Shown piece by piece: positions 1-8,016 of a DNA stretch of 64,000 nucleotides; position 1 is the stretch's first letter, and each line of letters begins with the position of its first letter. Below the pieces are notes generated by a model that searched no databases, was not told where the DNA came from, and saw nothing but the letters and a program-made list of their open reading frames with translations. The stretch covers positions 62,001 to 126,000 of the forward strand of contig CAYMPV010000001.1 in assembly GCA_964392305.1 (NCBI GenBank). Direction: 5' to 3'. A program made the position numbers and the translations under genes. The DNA comes from JACKIC01 sp964392305. Lineage in GTDB: Bacteria > Planctomycetota > UBA1135 > UBA2386.

Positions 1-787
1 GCTCGGACATCGCCATGCGCTTGCTGCGCTGGATCAGGTACTCGGAGTAGTTGCCCTGATACGGGATCGCGCGGCCGTGCCAGATCTCGAGCATCCAGCC
101 GACGACGTTGTCGAGGAAGAAGCGGTCGTGGGTGATGACCACGACGGTGCCCTTGTAGTTCTTGAGCGTCTCCTCGAGCCAACTGACGGTCTCGACGTCG
201 AGGTGGTTGGTCGGTTCGTCGAGCAGCAGCAGGTCGGGGTGTTCGAGCAACGTGCGGCACAGCGCGACGCGGCGGCGCTCACCACCCGAGCACTCGCTGA
301 CGTTCTTCTCGCCGGGCGGCAGGTGCAGCTTGGTCATCGCCGTTTCGACGTGACGATCGATCTCCCACGCGTCCTTGGCCTCGATCTCGAGCTGCAGCCG
401 CTCGAACTCGGCCATCACCTTGTTCATCTCCTTCTCGGAGAGGTCCTCGGCCAGCTTCATGCTGACGTCCTCGTGATCCTTGAGCAGCTTGCGGATCGGC
501 GCGACCGCCTGTTCGACGTTCTCGCGGACCGTCAGGTTCTCGAGCAGTTTGGGCTCCTGCGGCACGTAGCCGACCGTCTTGCCATCGGCGAGGCGCGCGA
601 CACCGTCGTACTCGGTGTCCTGGCCGGCCATGATGCGCAGCATGGTCGACTTGCCGGCGCCGTTCTGACCGATGACGCCGATCTTGGCGCCGTCGAGGAA
701 GACGAGGCTGACGTCCTTCAGGACCGGCTTCTTGCCTTGGTAGCTCTTGGTGAGCGATTCGAGCGCGAAGATGGGCTTGTCACTCAT
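1..787 (-). CDS. ettA: Energy-dependent translational throttle protein EttA (ABC-F ATPase), 3' end outside window
   Basis: This gene is cut by the left edge: the first 262 codons are visible from ATG at 787 (MSDKPIFALESLTKSY). ABC-F proteins bind the ribosomal E site and gate translation elongation with ATP; they have no membrane domain. The first ATPase domain is complete. Walker A (GQNGAGKST) lies near residue 40, the signature SGGERRR near 165, and DEPTNHLD follows, the wording characteristic of ABC-F rather than transporter ATPases. The visible part enters the inter-domain arm (EIWHGRAIPYQGNYSEYL). The subfamily EttA is inferred from this arm and the spacing; Uup or another ABC-F is possible. 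It is divergent from tatA, with 113 bases between the starts. Confidence 0.85.
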   Translation of the reverse strand, partial: MSDKPIFALESLTKSYQGKKPVLKDVSLVFLDGAKIGVIGQNGAGKSTMLRIMAGQDTEYDGVARLADGKTVGYVPQEPKLLENLTVRENVEQAVAPIRKLLKDHEDVSMKLAEDLSEKEMNKVMAEFERLQLEIEAKDAWEIDRHVETAMTKLHLPPGEKNVSECSGGERRRVALCRTLLEHPDLLLLDEPTNHLDVETVSWLEETLKNYKGTVVVITHDRFFLDNVVGWMLEIWHGRAIPYQGNYSEYLIQRSKRMAMSE

Positions 788-881
788 GAGGGCGAAAGAC
801 GGTACGGTCCGACCCTCGGACAGTCCAGAGCGGGCGCGCGCCTCCGTGCCGGGCGCCTCTGTGCCGGACGCGTCGGATGCG

Positions 882-887
882 TATGCT
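882..887 (+). promoter_or_regulatory. Candidate -10 element of tatA
   Basis: TATGCT sits 14 bases before the ATG at 901, so transcription would begin about 7 bases before the start codon. No good -35 is visible (CTGTGC at 17-base spacing). The element argues against the longer GTG start at 877, which would lie upstream of the transcript. Confidence 0.3.
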
Positions 888-900
888 CTGCCGTCCGACG

Positions 901-1371
901 ATGCTCGCTTTCCTTCCCTCGATCGGCTTCCAGGAGATGTTCATCCTCCTGGTGATCGGCCTGTTGCTCTACGGCCGGAACCTGCCCGAGGCCGGCCGCA
1001 CCCTGGGCAAGGCCGTGGCCCATCTGCGGCGCGGCTTCCAGGAGTTCAAGGACCAGCTCGACCGCGATGGCGACCTGAAGGACGTGAAGAAGTCGTTCCA
1101 GGACTCGGCCAAGGAACTGCGCAACATCGGTCAGGTAGGGCGCGCGATCGCCGATCCCAGACGCGCGCTGCAGGACGCGGCAGACGAACACCTGGCCGCG
1201 CCGTTTCGCGACCTGACCGACAGCAGCCTGTCGTCCCCCCTGCCAGAGGAGCTGCTGGCCGAAGAGACGCAGCCGGAAGAGTCCGCGCCAGGAAAGACGA
1301 CGCCCGACGAGTCGCAGAACGCAGCCGCGCCGGAGTCCGACGCGGTCACTTCTTCGAAGGACCCTTCTTGA
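901..1371 (+). CDS. tatA: Sec-independent translocase protein TatA/TatB-like
   Basis: A 156-residue protein with the TatA/B plan: a short N-terminal membrane helix (FILLVIGLLLYG), a hinge, an amphipathic helix (LPEAGRTLGKAVAHLRRGFQEFK), then a charged helix and an acidic, disordered tail. It would form part of the twin-arginine translocase that exports folded proteins; one probable client in this window is ActB, which has an SRRGFL signal. No tatC is adjacent. I chose ATG 901 over GTG 877 because the helix then begins at residue 12 and a -10-like element lies between them. The length and long tail make TatB function possible. Its 3' end overlaps the convergent gene by 26 bases. Confidence 0.8.
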   Translation: MLAFLPSIGFQEMFILLVIGLLLYGRNLPEAGRTLGKAVAHLRRGFQEFKDQLDRDGDLKDVKKSFQDSAKELRNIGQVGRAIADPRRALQDAADEHLAAPFRDLTDSSLSSPLPEELLAEETQPEESAPGKTTPDESQNAAAPESDAVTSSKDPS

Positions 1372-1939
1372 TCGTCGCCTGGATCGCCTCTTCGCCCGCG
1401 TCGAAGATGCTCATCCAATCACCCGACTGCTTGGCCGAGAACTGCTTGGCGGCCGCTTCGCGGCGCTTCTGCTCGGCCGCGGCCCACTCCGGGTAGTCCT
1501 TGTGCAGGTCGGTGAGGACCTTCTTGTTCTCGCTGATCAACCCGACGTAGGGGAACAGCACACACTCGTGCGCCTTCTGGATCTTGTGGATCTCCTCGAA
1601 GGTCAGCATCACGGGCATCGCCACGCAGACGATGTCGTCGAACACGTCGAGCGGCACCATCGTGTACTGGAACAGCACGTCCCTGGGGAACTTCGCCTTC
1701 GCCGCGTCGCTGATCTGATAGTTGCTGGCCATCAGGAACGGCAGGTTGAAGTTCTCGGTGACGAGCTTGGCCAGATCCCATTCGGTGATGTGGCCGCCGT
1801 TGACGAGCACCTGCACGAACGGCTCGCCGTTCTTGTCCTGCGCGTACAACGCGTCGGTGATGACTTCGGAGGACACCACGGCCCTCTCGGTCAGAATCTC
1901 CGCCAGACGCACCGCGGTGATCTTGTCGACGCCCTTCAC
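1346..1939 (-). CDS. Stand-alone MshEN (GspE N-terminal) domain protein
   Basis: A 197-residue protein from a GTG start at 1939. The segment LAEILTERAVVSSEVITDALYAQ ... ITEWDLAKLVTENFNLPFL has the pattern of the MshEN/T2SSE_N domain, which in secretion and pilus ATPases such as GspE and MshE often binds cyclic di-GMP. No ATPase domain follows; the rest is a small alpha/beta region ending in a Lys/Glu-rich tail. It may be a free-standing nucleotide sensor or an adaptor for a type II secretion or type IV pilus machine elsewhere. I cannot tell from the sequence whether c-di-GMP-binding residues are preserved. Confidence 0.65.
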   Translation of the reverse strand: MKGVDKITAVRLAEILTERAVVSSEVITDALYAQDKNGEPFVQVLVNGGHITEWDLAKLVTENFNLPFLMASNYQISDAAKAKFPRDVLFQYTMVPLDVFDDIVCVAMPVMLTFEEIHKIQKAHECVLFPYVGLISENKKVLTDLHKDYPEWAAAEQKRREAAAKQFSAKQSGDWMSIFDAGEEAIQATIKKGPSKK

Positions 1940-2029
1940 GCCCTCGTCATCGGCCGGTCGACCATGTCAGCTTGAGTCACGGTGGCCCGAGTCGGGCTGG
2001 CTCGAGTCGGGGCCGCGATTCGCTGCAGC

Positions 2030-3571
2030 TCAGGCGTAGGCCCAGAACGTCAATCCGGCATGCACCGCCAGCACCAAGGCCATGCCCTGCACGATCGCCG
2101 CGTTGACCGCCTCACCCACTTCCTCGCCCGAACGTTTGGGCCCGGTGCCAAGGTGATAACAACACAGCGCGACCAGGTACCCCGACAGGGTCGTCTTGGC
2201 CAGTAGCACCAGCACATCGGTGGCGTCGACGGTCTGGAAGTAGGCCGCCGCCCAGCCCGCTGTCGAGATTCCGGACACCAGCCCCGCCGCCAACGCCGCC
2301 GCGCCGGCCGCCGCGATCACGCCGGCCAGGGTCACGAGCGGCATCGCCACGACCATGCCCCACACCAGCGGTGTCAGCAGGTAGTCGGACGGTCGCACCC
2401 CCATCATCTGCAGCGCCGCGATCTGGTTGGTGCGTTTCATCGTGCCCAGCCGCGCCGCCGCACCCGCAGCGATGCGCGCGGTGAAGAAGAAGCCGCTCAG
2501 CAGCGGCACCAACACCGCGGTCGAGACCTTGCCCGTGCCGGTCAGGATGGCGTTCTCGAAGCCGCCTTCGATCGGGTTGTTGCGCAGACCGAAGAACGTC
2601 GCGAGGCCACCGATCACGGCCCCGGCGATGGCGACGAACAGCGCCGGCTCGGTGGCGAAGCGCCAGACCGTGCGCGCGGTCTGCGGCAGTTCGAACGGCG
2701 GCAGCCGCTTCAGCGACTCGAGCACGGTCTCGACGATCGCGCCCAGCTGCAGCAGCAGCTTGGAGAGGCCGTGCAGCGCCGCGGAGTCGCTGTCGCCGCG
2801 CCTCTCGCGCGACAACGACCCGGCACCTGTCGGCACGAACTCGGGCCCCTCGAGGCGCAGCGACCGCTGCGCCCGATCGAGCACGAGCACGCCGTCGACC
2901 AACCCGGCGAAGGCGGCGATGTCGTGGGTGACGATGATCGTCGTGCGTCGTTCGTCGGCGTCGTGTGCGGCCCGCAGCAGCTGCGCGATCTGCCGCGCCG
3001 CTTCACCGTCCAGACCCGCGGTCGGTTCGTCGCACAGCAGCAGTTCGGGGCTGGCCGCGAGCGCTCGGGCGACGGCGACGCGTTTGCGCATCCCGCCCGA
3101 CAACTGCGCGGTGCGTTCGGGAGGGTCGGCCAGGCCGGCTTGCGCCAACAACGCCGGGGCGAGCCTGATCGAACGATCGGCGGCGCGCAACGCCAGTTCG
3201 ACGTTGGCGCGCGGCGACAGTTCGTCGAGCAACCCTTCGTCCTGCAGGATCGCGGCGATCTTGCCGTCGTGCGCACGTTCGTGGTGCTCGTCGAGCGAAC
3301 GGCCGAAGACCAACAGCTGACCGTCGATGCGCGGTGGTGGTTCGCGGTGTTCGACGAGGCCGGCGAGCAGCCGCAGCAGCGACGACTTGCCGCCGCCGCT
3401 GGTGCCGACGAACAAGAAGAAGCGGTGCCGCGGCAGCACCAGGCTGACATCGGTGAGCAGCGTCTCGTCACCCTCGGCGCGGCGATGCGCGAGCCCGAAG
3501 CCGCGGAACTCGATCGCCGCGTCCGCGCCAAGGTCCGGGCGACGATCCGTGCTGCTGGCGGCGGAGCTCAT
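2030..3571 (-). CDS. Fused MCE-type lipid transporter: MlaF-like ATPase plus MlaE-like permease
   Basis: A 513-residue protein combining two parts that are normally separate subunits. Residues 20-240 are an ABC ATPase: Walker A GTSGGGKSS at about 56-64, signature LSGGMRKR at 158-165 and Walker B/D-loop CDEPTAGLD at 180-188. From about 290 to the end lies an MlaE/YrbE-type permease with several hydrophobic helices. Such transporters move phospholipids between inner and outer membranes with an MCE protein as periplasmic conduit. The gene follows the MCE gene with a 7-base gap, so the two form one transcription unit. In E. coli the ATPase is MlaF and the permease MlaE; here one ATPase is fixed to each permease. 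The start ATG at 3571 fits the spacing. Confidence 0.8.
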   Translation of the reverse strand: MSSAASSTDRRPDLGADAAIEFRGFGLAHRRAEGDETLLTDVSLVLPRHRFFLFVGTSGGGKSSLLRLLAGLVEHREPPPRIDGQLLVFGRSLDEHHERAHDGKIAAILQDEGLLDELSPRANVELALRAADRSIRLAPALLAQAGLADPPERTAQLSGGMRKRVAVARALAASPELLLCDEPTAGLDGEAARQIAQLLRAAHDADERRTTIIVTHDIAAFAGLVDGVLVLDRAQRSLRLEGPEFVPTGAGSLSRERRGDSDSAALHGLSKLLLQLGAIVETVLESLKRLPPFELPQTARTVWRFATEPALFVAIAGAVIGGLATFFGLRNNPIEGGFENAILTGTGKVSTAVLVPLLSGFFFTARIAAGAAARLGTMKRTNQIAALQMMGVRPSDYLLTPLVWGMVVAMPLVTLAGVIAAAGAAALAAGLVSGISTAGWAAAYFQTVDATDVLVLLAKTTLSGYLVALCCYHLGTGPKRSGEEVGEAVNAAIVQGMALVLAVHAGLTFWAYA

Positions 3572-3578
3572 GCAGCGA

Positions 3579-5051
3579 TCACTGCGGGCGCAGGTCGTTG
3601 GGCAACAACTCCAGGGAAACCACGGCCGGGTTGTCGCTGCTCAGGCCCGAGCGGCCGTAGATGGCGAACACGACGTTGCCGGCCGAGACCGCGGCACCAA
3701 GGCTCTCCGGCCACACGCCGGGCTGCTCCAACGGCACCACGCTGGTGGCGCCGTCGGGCGCCATGCGCCGCAGTTCGACGCCTTCCCCCTCGGGCGCCAG
3801 CTTGCCCTGCAGGTGCAGGCGCGAAACCGTCGTGCCGTTGAGGTTGCGGGGCACGTCCTCCAGCACCAGCACCGCGAGATCGGCGCCGTTCGGATCGACC
3901 CAGACGCGGCCGGCGCGCAACACGCTGCCGTCACCGAGCCGCACCTTGATCTGTTCGTCGGCGATCTCAGGGTCACCACCGAACGAGTCCTGCACCGTGT
4001 AGCTGCCGTCGACGAGACTGCGTGCGGTGACCACCACCGCCCGACCAGCGCGATCGAAGTAGAACAGGCCGCTGCCTTCGCAGCGGATCGGGTCGTCGGC
4101 GCTGAACGTGTCCTTCTCGACCGCGGCGTAGACGATGCGCGCCAAGGCGATGCTGTCGTCGGGCAGCGGCGCCTTCGGCTGTGCCTGCCTGAGCGCACCG
4201 GCAGGCACCTCTGCGACCTCGTGGTTGGGACGCGCCGGCTGCGCCGCGGCGCGGTAACCGTCCTGCACCAGCACCCCCTGCCCGGGTTGGCTGTAGTAAC
4301 TCACGTAGGGCGACACCAGCGCACTCATGTCGGTGACGGTGAAGCCGGAGAACAACGCGCCCGACACGTAGGGTCGTGCCACCCAGAACTCGGCGCGATC
4401 GGTGACCGTCTGCCGGAACCGCCGGCTGATGCGCAGCTGCACCTCGATGTGCGTGCCGTCCGGCGCGAGGTCCACCGACCGCACGTCGCCGGTCTGCATG
4501 CCGCGGAACACCACCGCCGAGCCGGGCCGCAACCCGTGATTCTCGGGCACCAGCAGGGTCATCAGCAGATCGCCGTGCTCGATGTCTTCGAGCGCGTCGG
4601 GTTCGGTCGTCGCGGGTTTCTCACGACCGGCCAACAGGCTACCGGCCATCAGCGGCGAACCATGTTCGTCGGGCGTTCGGAAGCTGACGTAGGCGTCGCG
4701 CACGAGCGTGTCCAGACCGGTCGCGCCGCCGGTGAGCCCGGAGAAGCGCGGTGTGACGATCCAGAACGAGCTGTTGACGCATGCGTGAGCGGCGCCGGGA
4801 GGATCGAGCAACAGACTGATCACCGACTTGTTGCCGTCGGCGGAGATGTCCACCGATCGCACCACGCCGACCCGCACGCCGCGATAACGCACGTCGGCGC
4901 CGGCGCGCAGACCGCGCGCGTCGCGGAACTCGATCTGCAGCGGCAAACCCGGTCGATCGCCCAGGTGGCGCAGCACGCTCACGAACCACCAGGCGCCGAG
5001 GACGGCGCCCAGCAAGATGGCCAGGCCGAGCAGGTGACGCAGGCGATGCAT
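3579..5051 (-). CDS. MCE (MlaD-like) protein with two MCE domains and a C-terminal inactive HtrA-like protease domain
   Basis: A 490-residue protein with an N-terminal membrane anchor (residues 7-26). Two MCE modules follow at about 36-115 (ARGLRAGADVRYRGVRVG) and 155-235 (HGLRPGSAVVFRGMQTG); these domains form rings that shuttle lipids across the periplasm. The unusual part is residues 325-490, which follow the trypsin-like fold of HtrA: GSGLFYFD at 327-334, IKVRLGDG at 368-375 and DLAVLVLE at 391-398 align with GSGVII, IKVRLADG and DLAVLKI. The catalytic His position reads TARS (342-345) instead of N-H-V, and no GNSGG serine motif is present, so it looks like a pseudoprotease. Its partner is the downstream ATPase-permease fusion. 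The tail assignment is my inference from motifs. Confidence 0.75.
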   Translation of the reverse strand: MHRLRHLLGLAILLGAVLGAWWFVSVLRHLGDRPGLPLQIEFRDARGLRAGADVRYRGVRVGVVRSVDISADGNKSVISLLLDPPGAAHACVNSSFWIVTPRFSGLTGGATGLDTLVRDAYVSFRTPDEHGSPLMAGSLLAGREKPATTEPDALEDIEHGDLLMTLLVPENHGLRPGSAVVFRGMQTGDVRSVDLAPDGTHIEVQLRISRRFRQTVTDRAEFWVARPYVSGALFSGFTVTDMSALVSPYVSYYSQPGQGVLVQDGYRAAAQPARPNHEVAEVPAGALRQAQPKAPLPDDSIALARIVYAAVEKDTFSADDPIRCEGSGLFYFDRAGRAVVVTARSLVDGSYTVQDSFGGDPEIADEQIKVRLGDGSVLRAGRVWVDPNGADLAVLVLEDVPRNLNGTTVSRLHLQGKLAPEGEGVELRRMAPDGATSVVPLEQPGVWPESLGAAVSAGNVVFAIYGRSGLSSDNPAVVSLELLPNDLRPQ

Positions 5052-5145
5052 TGTTCGGTTCTCGATCCGATCCGGCCGAGGCGGGCCGTGGTGGCCGCCG
5101 GACCAGGCTTCCTGTCGACACCGGAGTCCGCGCCGGGAACTTGTC

Positions 5146-5163
5146 TGCGGCCGCTGGGCCGCA
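5146..5163 (-). terminator. Weak hairpin after gyrB
   Basis: A perfect 7-base stem, TGCGGCC and GGCCGCA, with a 4-base loop starts 13 bases after the gyrB stop codon. There is no T-run on either strand, so it is only a possible terminator or 3' stabilising hairpin. Confidence 0.25.
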
Positions 5164-5175
5164 AACGGCTCCGGA

Positions 5176-7653
5176 TCAGACGTCGATGTTGGTCGCCTCG
5201 AGGGCGTGCTTCTCGATGAACTCGCGGCGCGGCTCGACTTCGGGCCCCATCAGCAGCGTGAAGATGTGGTCGGCTTCGACGAGGTCGTTGATGGTGACGC
5301 GGCGCAGCATGCGGCGTTCGGGATCCATCGTCGACTCGAACAGCTGCGACGGATTCATCTCGCCGAGGCCCTTGTAGCGGTAGATCTCGACCGCCTTCTC
5401 GCACGCCTCCTGGATCGCCACGACGGCTTGCACGAGGTTCGCCGCGGGCTTGACGTCGTTGCCGGTGCGCACCTCCCAAAGCGGTTCGGCGTCCTTCACG
5501 CTCTTCATCAACGTGCTCAGCGGCACGCCCATCGCCACGAGCTTCTTGAGCTTGGCCTGGATCTCGCGCCCGATGTGCAACGCGTAGACCTCGACGTCGG
5601 CCTTGCCGCGCTCGACGTCCGATTCAGCACCCTCGTAGACCCGCAGCGGTTCGCCCTTCTCGGCGGTGAGACGCTCGAGCTCGGCCTGCACTTGCGCTTC
5701 GGTGTCGACGAAGCGGCGCTTGCCCTGGTGCACGAGGTAGTAGTCGGGCAGCTCGCAATCCGGCACCGTCGCCTCCTGCAGGTAGTCGAGGAACGGCACC
5801 TCGGCGTCCGCCGGCAGCCGCCGTTCTTCGCCGAGGATGCGACTGACGCACTCGATCAGCTCACGCAACTTGTTGCCGGTGAAGCTGCGACCCGCGCCAT
5901 CGCCGCCGACCTGGTGCAGCGTCGTCTGGCCGAGGCCGAGTTCGGCGAGATACTGGTCGCGTTCGCCCTCGGTGACCGCGTAACGCTGCGTCTTGCCCTT
6001 GCTCAGCCGGTAGAGCGGCGGCTGCGCGACGTAGACGTAGCCGCGCGTCACGAGCTCAGGCATCTTGCGATAGAACAACGTCAGCAGCAGCGTTCGGATG
6101 TGCGATCCGTCGACGTCTGCGTCGGTCATGATGATGATCTTGCCGTAGCGCAGGCGCTCGGGTTCGAACTCCTCGGTGAGGAAGCCCGTGCCGATCGCGC
6201 TGACGATCGTCTGGATCTCCTCGTGGTCGAGGATGCTGTCGACCGCGGCCTTCTCGACGTTGAGGATCTTGCCGCGCAACGGCAGGATCGCCTGCGCCGC
6301 GGTGCGACCCTGCTTGGCCGTTCCCCCTGCGGAGTCACCCTCGACCAGGAACAGTTCGGCCTCGTCGCGCGGCGTTCCCTTCTGACAGTCGGCGAGTTTG
6401 GCGGGCAGGCCGCCGCTCTCGAGCGCGGACTTGCGTCGCACCAGGTCGCGGGCCTTGCGCGCCGCCTCACGCGCGCGCAACGCGTCGAGCGCCTTGCCGA
6501 AGATCGTCCGCGCGGTGCTCGGGTTCTCCTCGAAGTGCGTGCGCAGGCCTTCGCCGACGACCGTCTCGACCACCGACTGCACCTCGCGATTGCCGAGCTT
6601 GATCTTGGTCTGGCTCTCGAACTGCGGGTCCGGCACCTTGACCGAGATCACCGCCGCCAGGCCTTCCTTGAAGTCCTCGCCGGTCGGCACCGGGTCCTTC
6701 TCCTTGAGCACCTTCTCGGTGCGGCCCCAGTTGTTGAGCGCGCGCGTCAGGGCGGTCCTGAAGCCGACCAGGTGCGTGCCACCTTCGATCGTGTTGATGT
6801 TGTTGACGTACGAGTAGACGTTCTCGTGGTAGGCGTCGCTGTACTGCAGCGAGACCTCGACGTCGTAGACCTTCTCGGGATCCTCCGCCGACGGCACCTC
6901 GCGGCGGAAGTAGATCACGTCCTTGTGCAGCGGCGACTTGCCCTGGTTGAGATCCTTGGCGAACTCGATCAACCCCTCGGGGAACTGATACTCCTCGGAC
7001 TTCTCGTTGCGCTCGTCGTGCAGCGTGATCTTCAGGTTCGCGGTGCCCATCAGGTAGGCGAGTTCACGCAGGCGCTTGCGCAGGACGTCGTAGGAGAACT
7101 CGGTGGCCTCCATGATCGTCGGGTCGGCCTTGAAGCGGATCATCGTGCCGGTCGAGTCCGACTGACCGATGACCTTGAGCTCGCTCGCCTTCGCACCGCG
7201 TTTGTAGGTCTGCCGGTAGACCTTGCCGTCGCGCGACACCTCGACTTCGAAGATGTCCGACAACGCGTTGACGCAACTGACGCCGACGCCGTGCAGACCG
7301 CCCGAGACTTTGTAGCTGCCCTTGTCGAACTTGCCGCCCGAGTGCAGCTTGGTCAGGATCACCTCGAGCGCGGGCGCACCGCTCTCGTGCATGTCCACGG
7401 GGATGCCGCGACCGTTGTCCTTGACCGACAGCGAACCGTCCTTGTGCACACGCACGTCGACGCGATCGGCGCGACCGGCGAGGGCCTCGTCGACCGAGTT
7501 GTCGACGACCTCCCACACCAGGTGGTGCAGACCCTTCATCCCGGTGTCGCCGATGTACATCGCGGGACGCTTGCGGACGGCGTCAAGACCCTCGAGGACC
7601 TTGATCGAACTGGCGTCGTAACGCGCTTCGTTTTTTGCGGGTTGCTCAGACAT
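5176..7653 (-). CDS. gyrB: DNA gyrase subunit B
   Basis: A complete 825-residue GyrB. It hydrolyses ATP to drive negative supercoiling with GyrA. The GHKL ATPase domain is at the N-terminus (KVLEGLDAVRKRPAMYIGDTG, then DNGRGIP), the TOPRIM domain carries EGDSAGGTAKQGR at about 436 and PLRGKILNVEKA, and the DxD motif is in ADVDGSHIRTLL. The protein is longer than the roughly 640-residue short form and has the C-terminal insertion seen in Gram-negative enzymes. The C-terminal signature GEMNPSQLFESTMDP is present. I chose ATG 7653 over GTG 7674 because the preceding seven residues are not conserved in type. It is the last gene of the dnaA-dnaN-dciA-gyrB series. No gyrA is in the window. Confidence 0.97.
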   Translation of the reverse strand: MSEQPAKNEARYDASSIKVLEGLDAVRKRPAMYIGDTGMKGLHHLVWEVVDNSVDEALAGRADRVDVRVHKDGSLSVKDNGRGIPVDMHESGAPALEVILTKLHSGGKFDKGSYKVSGGLHGVGVSCVNALSDIFEVEVSRDGKVYRQTYKRGAKASELKVIGQSDSTGTMIRFKADPTIMEATEFSYDVLRKRLRELAYLMGTANLKITLHDERNEKSEEYQFPEGLIEFAKDLNQGKSPLHKDVIYFRREVPSAEDPEKVYDVEVSLQYSDAYHENVYSYVNNINTIEGGTHLVGFRTALTRALNNWGRTEKVLKEKDPVPTGEDFKEGLAAVISVKVPDPQFESQTKIKLGNREVQSVVETVVGEGLRTHFEENPSTARTIFGKALDALRAREAARKARDLVRRKSALESGGLPAKLADCQKGTPRDEAELFLVEGDSAGGTAKQGRTAAQAILPLRGKILNVEKAAVDSILDHEEIQTIVSAIGTGFLTEEFEPERLRYGKIIIMTDADVDGSHIRTLLLTLFYRKMPELVTRGYVYVAQPPLYRLSKGKTQRYAVTEGERDQYLAELGLGQTTLHQVGGDGAGRSFTGNKLRELIECVSRILGEERRLPADAEVPFLDYLQEATVPDCELPDYYLVHQGKRRFVDTEAQVQAELERLTAEKGEPLRVYEGAESDVERGKADVEVYALHIGREIQAKLKKLVAMGVPLSTLMKSVKDAEPLWEVRTGNDVKPAANLVQAVVAIQEACEKAVEIYRYKGLGEMNPSQLFESTMDPERRMLRRVTINDLVEADHIFTLLMGPEVEPRREFIEKHALEATNIDV

Positions 7654-7691
7654 TGGGTGACTCGGGCTCGTCACTTCAGACGTGCCCCGCT

Positions 7692-7994
7692 TCAGACGTG
7701 CCCTGTGCCTCCCAGCCGAAAAGTCAGCTGGGCGATGGGTTGTTCGGGAAGGAGTTCGTTGATGGCCAGTCTCAGCTCTTCGCGCCGGAAGCCCGACAGC
7801 TCGGCGTAGAGCGGCGCCGAGTCGACCTCGACCACGAGCCGGTTGCTGCGCCAGCCGACGATCTGGCAGTGATCGCGAAGCTGGGGGGAAAGCAGTTTGT
7901 CGAGCGCCTCGGCGTAGGCGCGGCGAGCCGTGCTGCGTCCGGTCTGGCGCAGGATGTCCTTGAGGAAGTCACCGGCTCGCTGGGGTTCGGCCAC
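7692..7994 (-). CDS. dciA: DciA-like protein (DUF721), putative replicative helicase loader
   Basis: A 100-residue protein starting at GTG 7994. It has the DUF721/DciA pattern: a basic N-terminal helical segment (FLKDILRQTGRSTARRAYAEALDKLL), then a KH-like core (IVGWRSNRLVVEVDSAPLYAELSGFRREELRLAINELLPEQPI). DciA is the ancestral bacterial helicase loader and works with DnaB where DnaC/DnaI are absent. Its position between dnaN and gyrB, where recF is often found, supports this; no recF is present here. It begins 22 bases after the dnaN stop, in the same transcript. Confidence 0.75.
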   Translation of the reverse strand: MAEPQRAGDFLKDILRQTGRSTARRAYAEALDKLLSPQLRDHCQIVGWRSNRLVVEVDSAPLYAELSGFRREELRLAINELLPEQPIAQLTFRLGGTGHV

Positions 7995-8016
7995 GGGTTC
8001 GAAGCCTGCACGGTCA

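Noticed and set aside
5206..7809. 867-codon plus-strand open frame opposite gyrB
   Set aside because: It is the mirror frame of a certain gyrB gene in GC-rich DNA, with Arg/Leu/Asp/Val-rich low-complexity translation and no domain.
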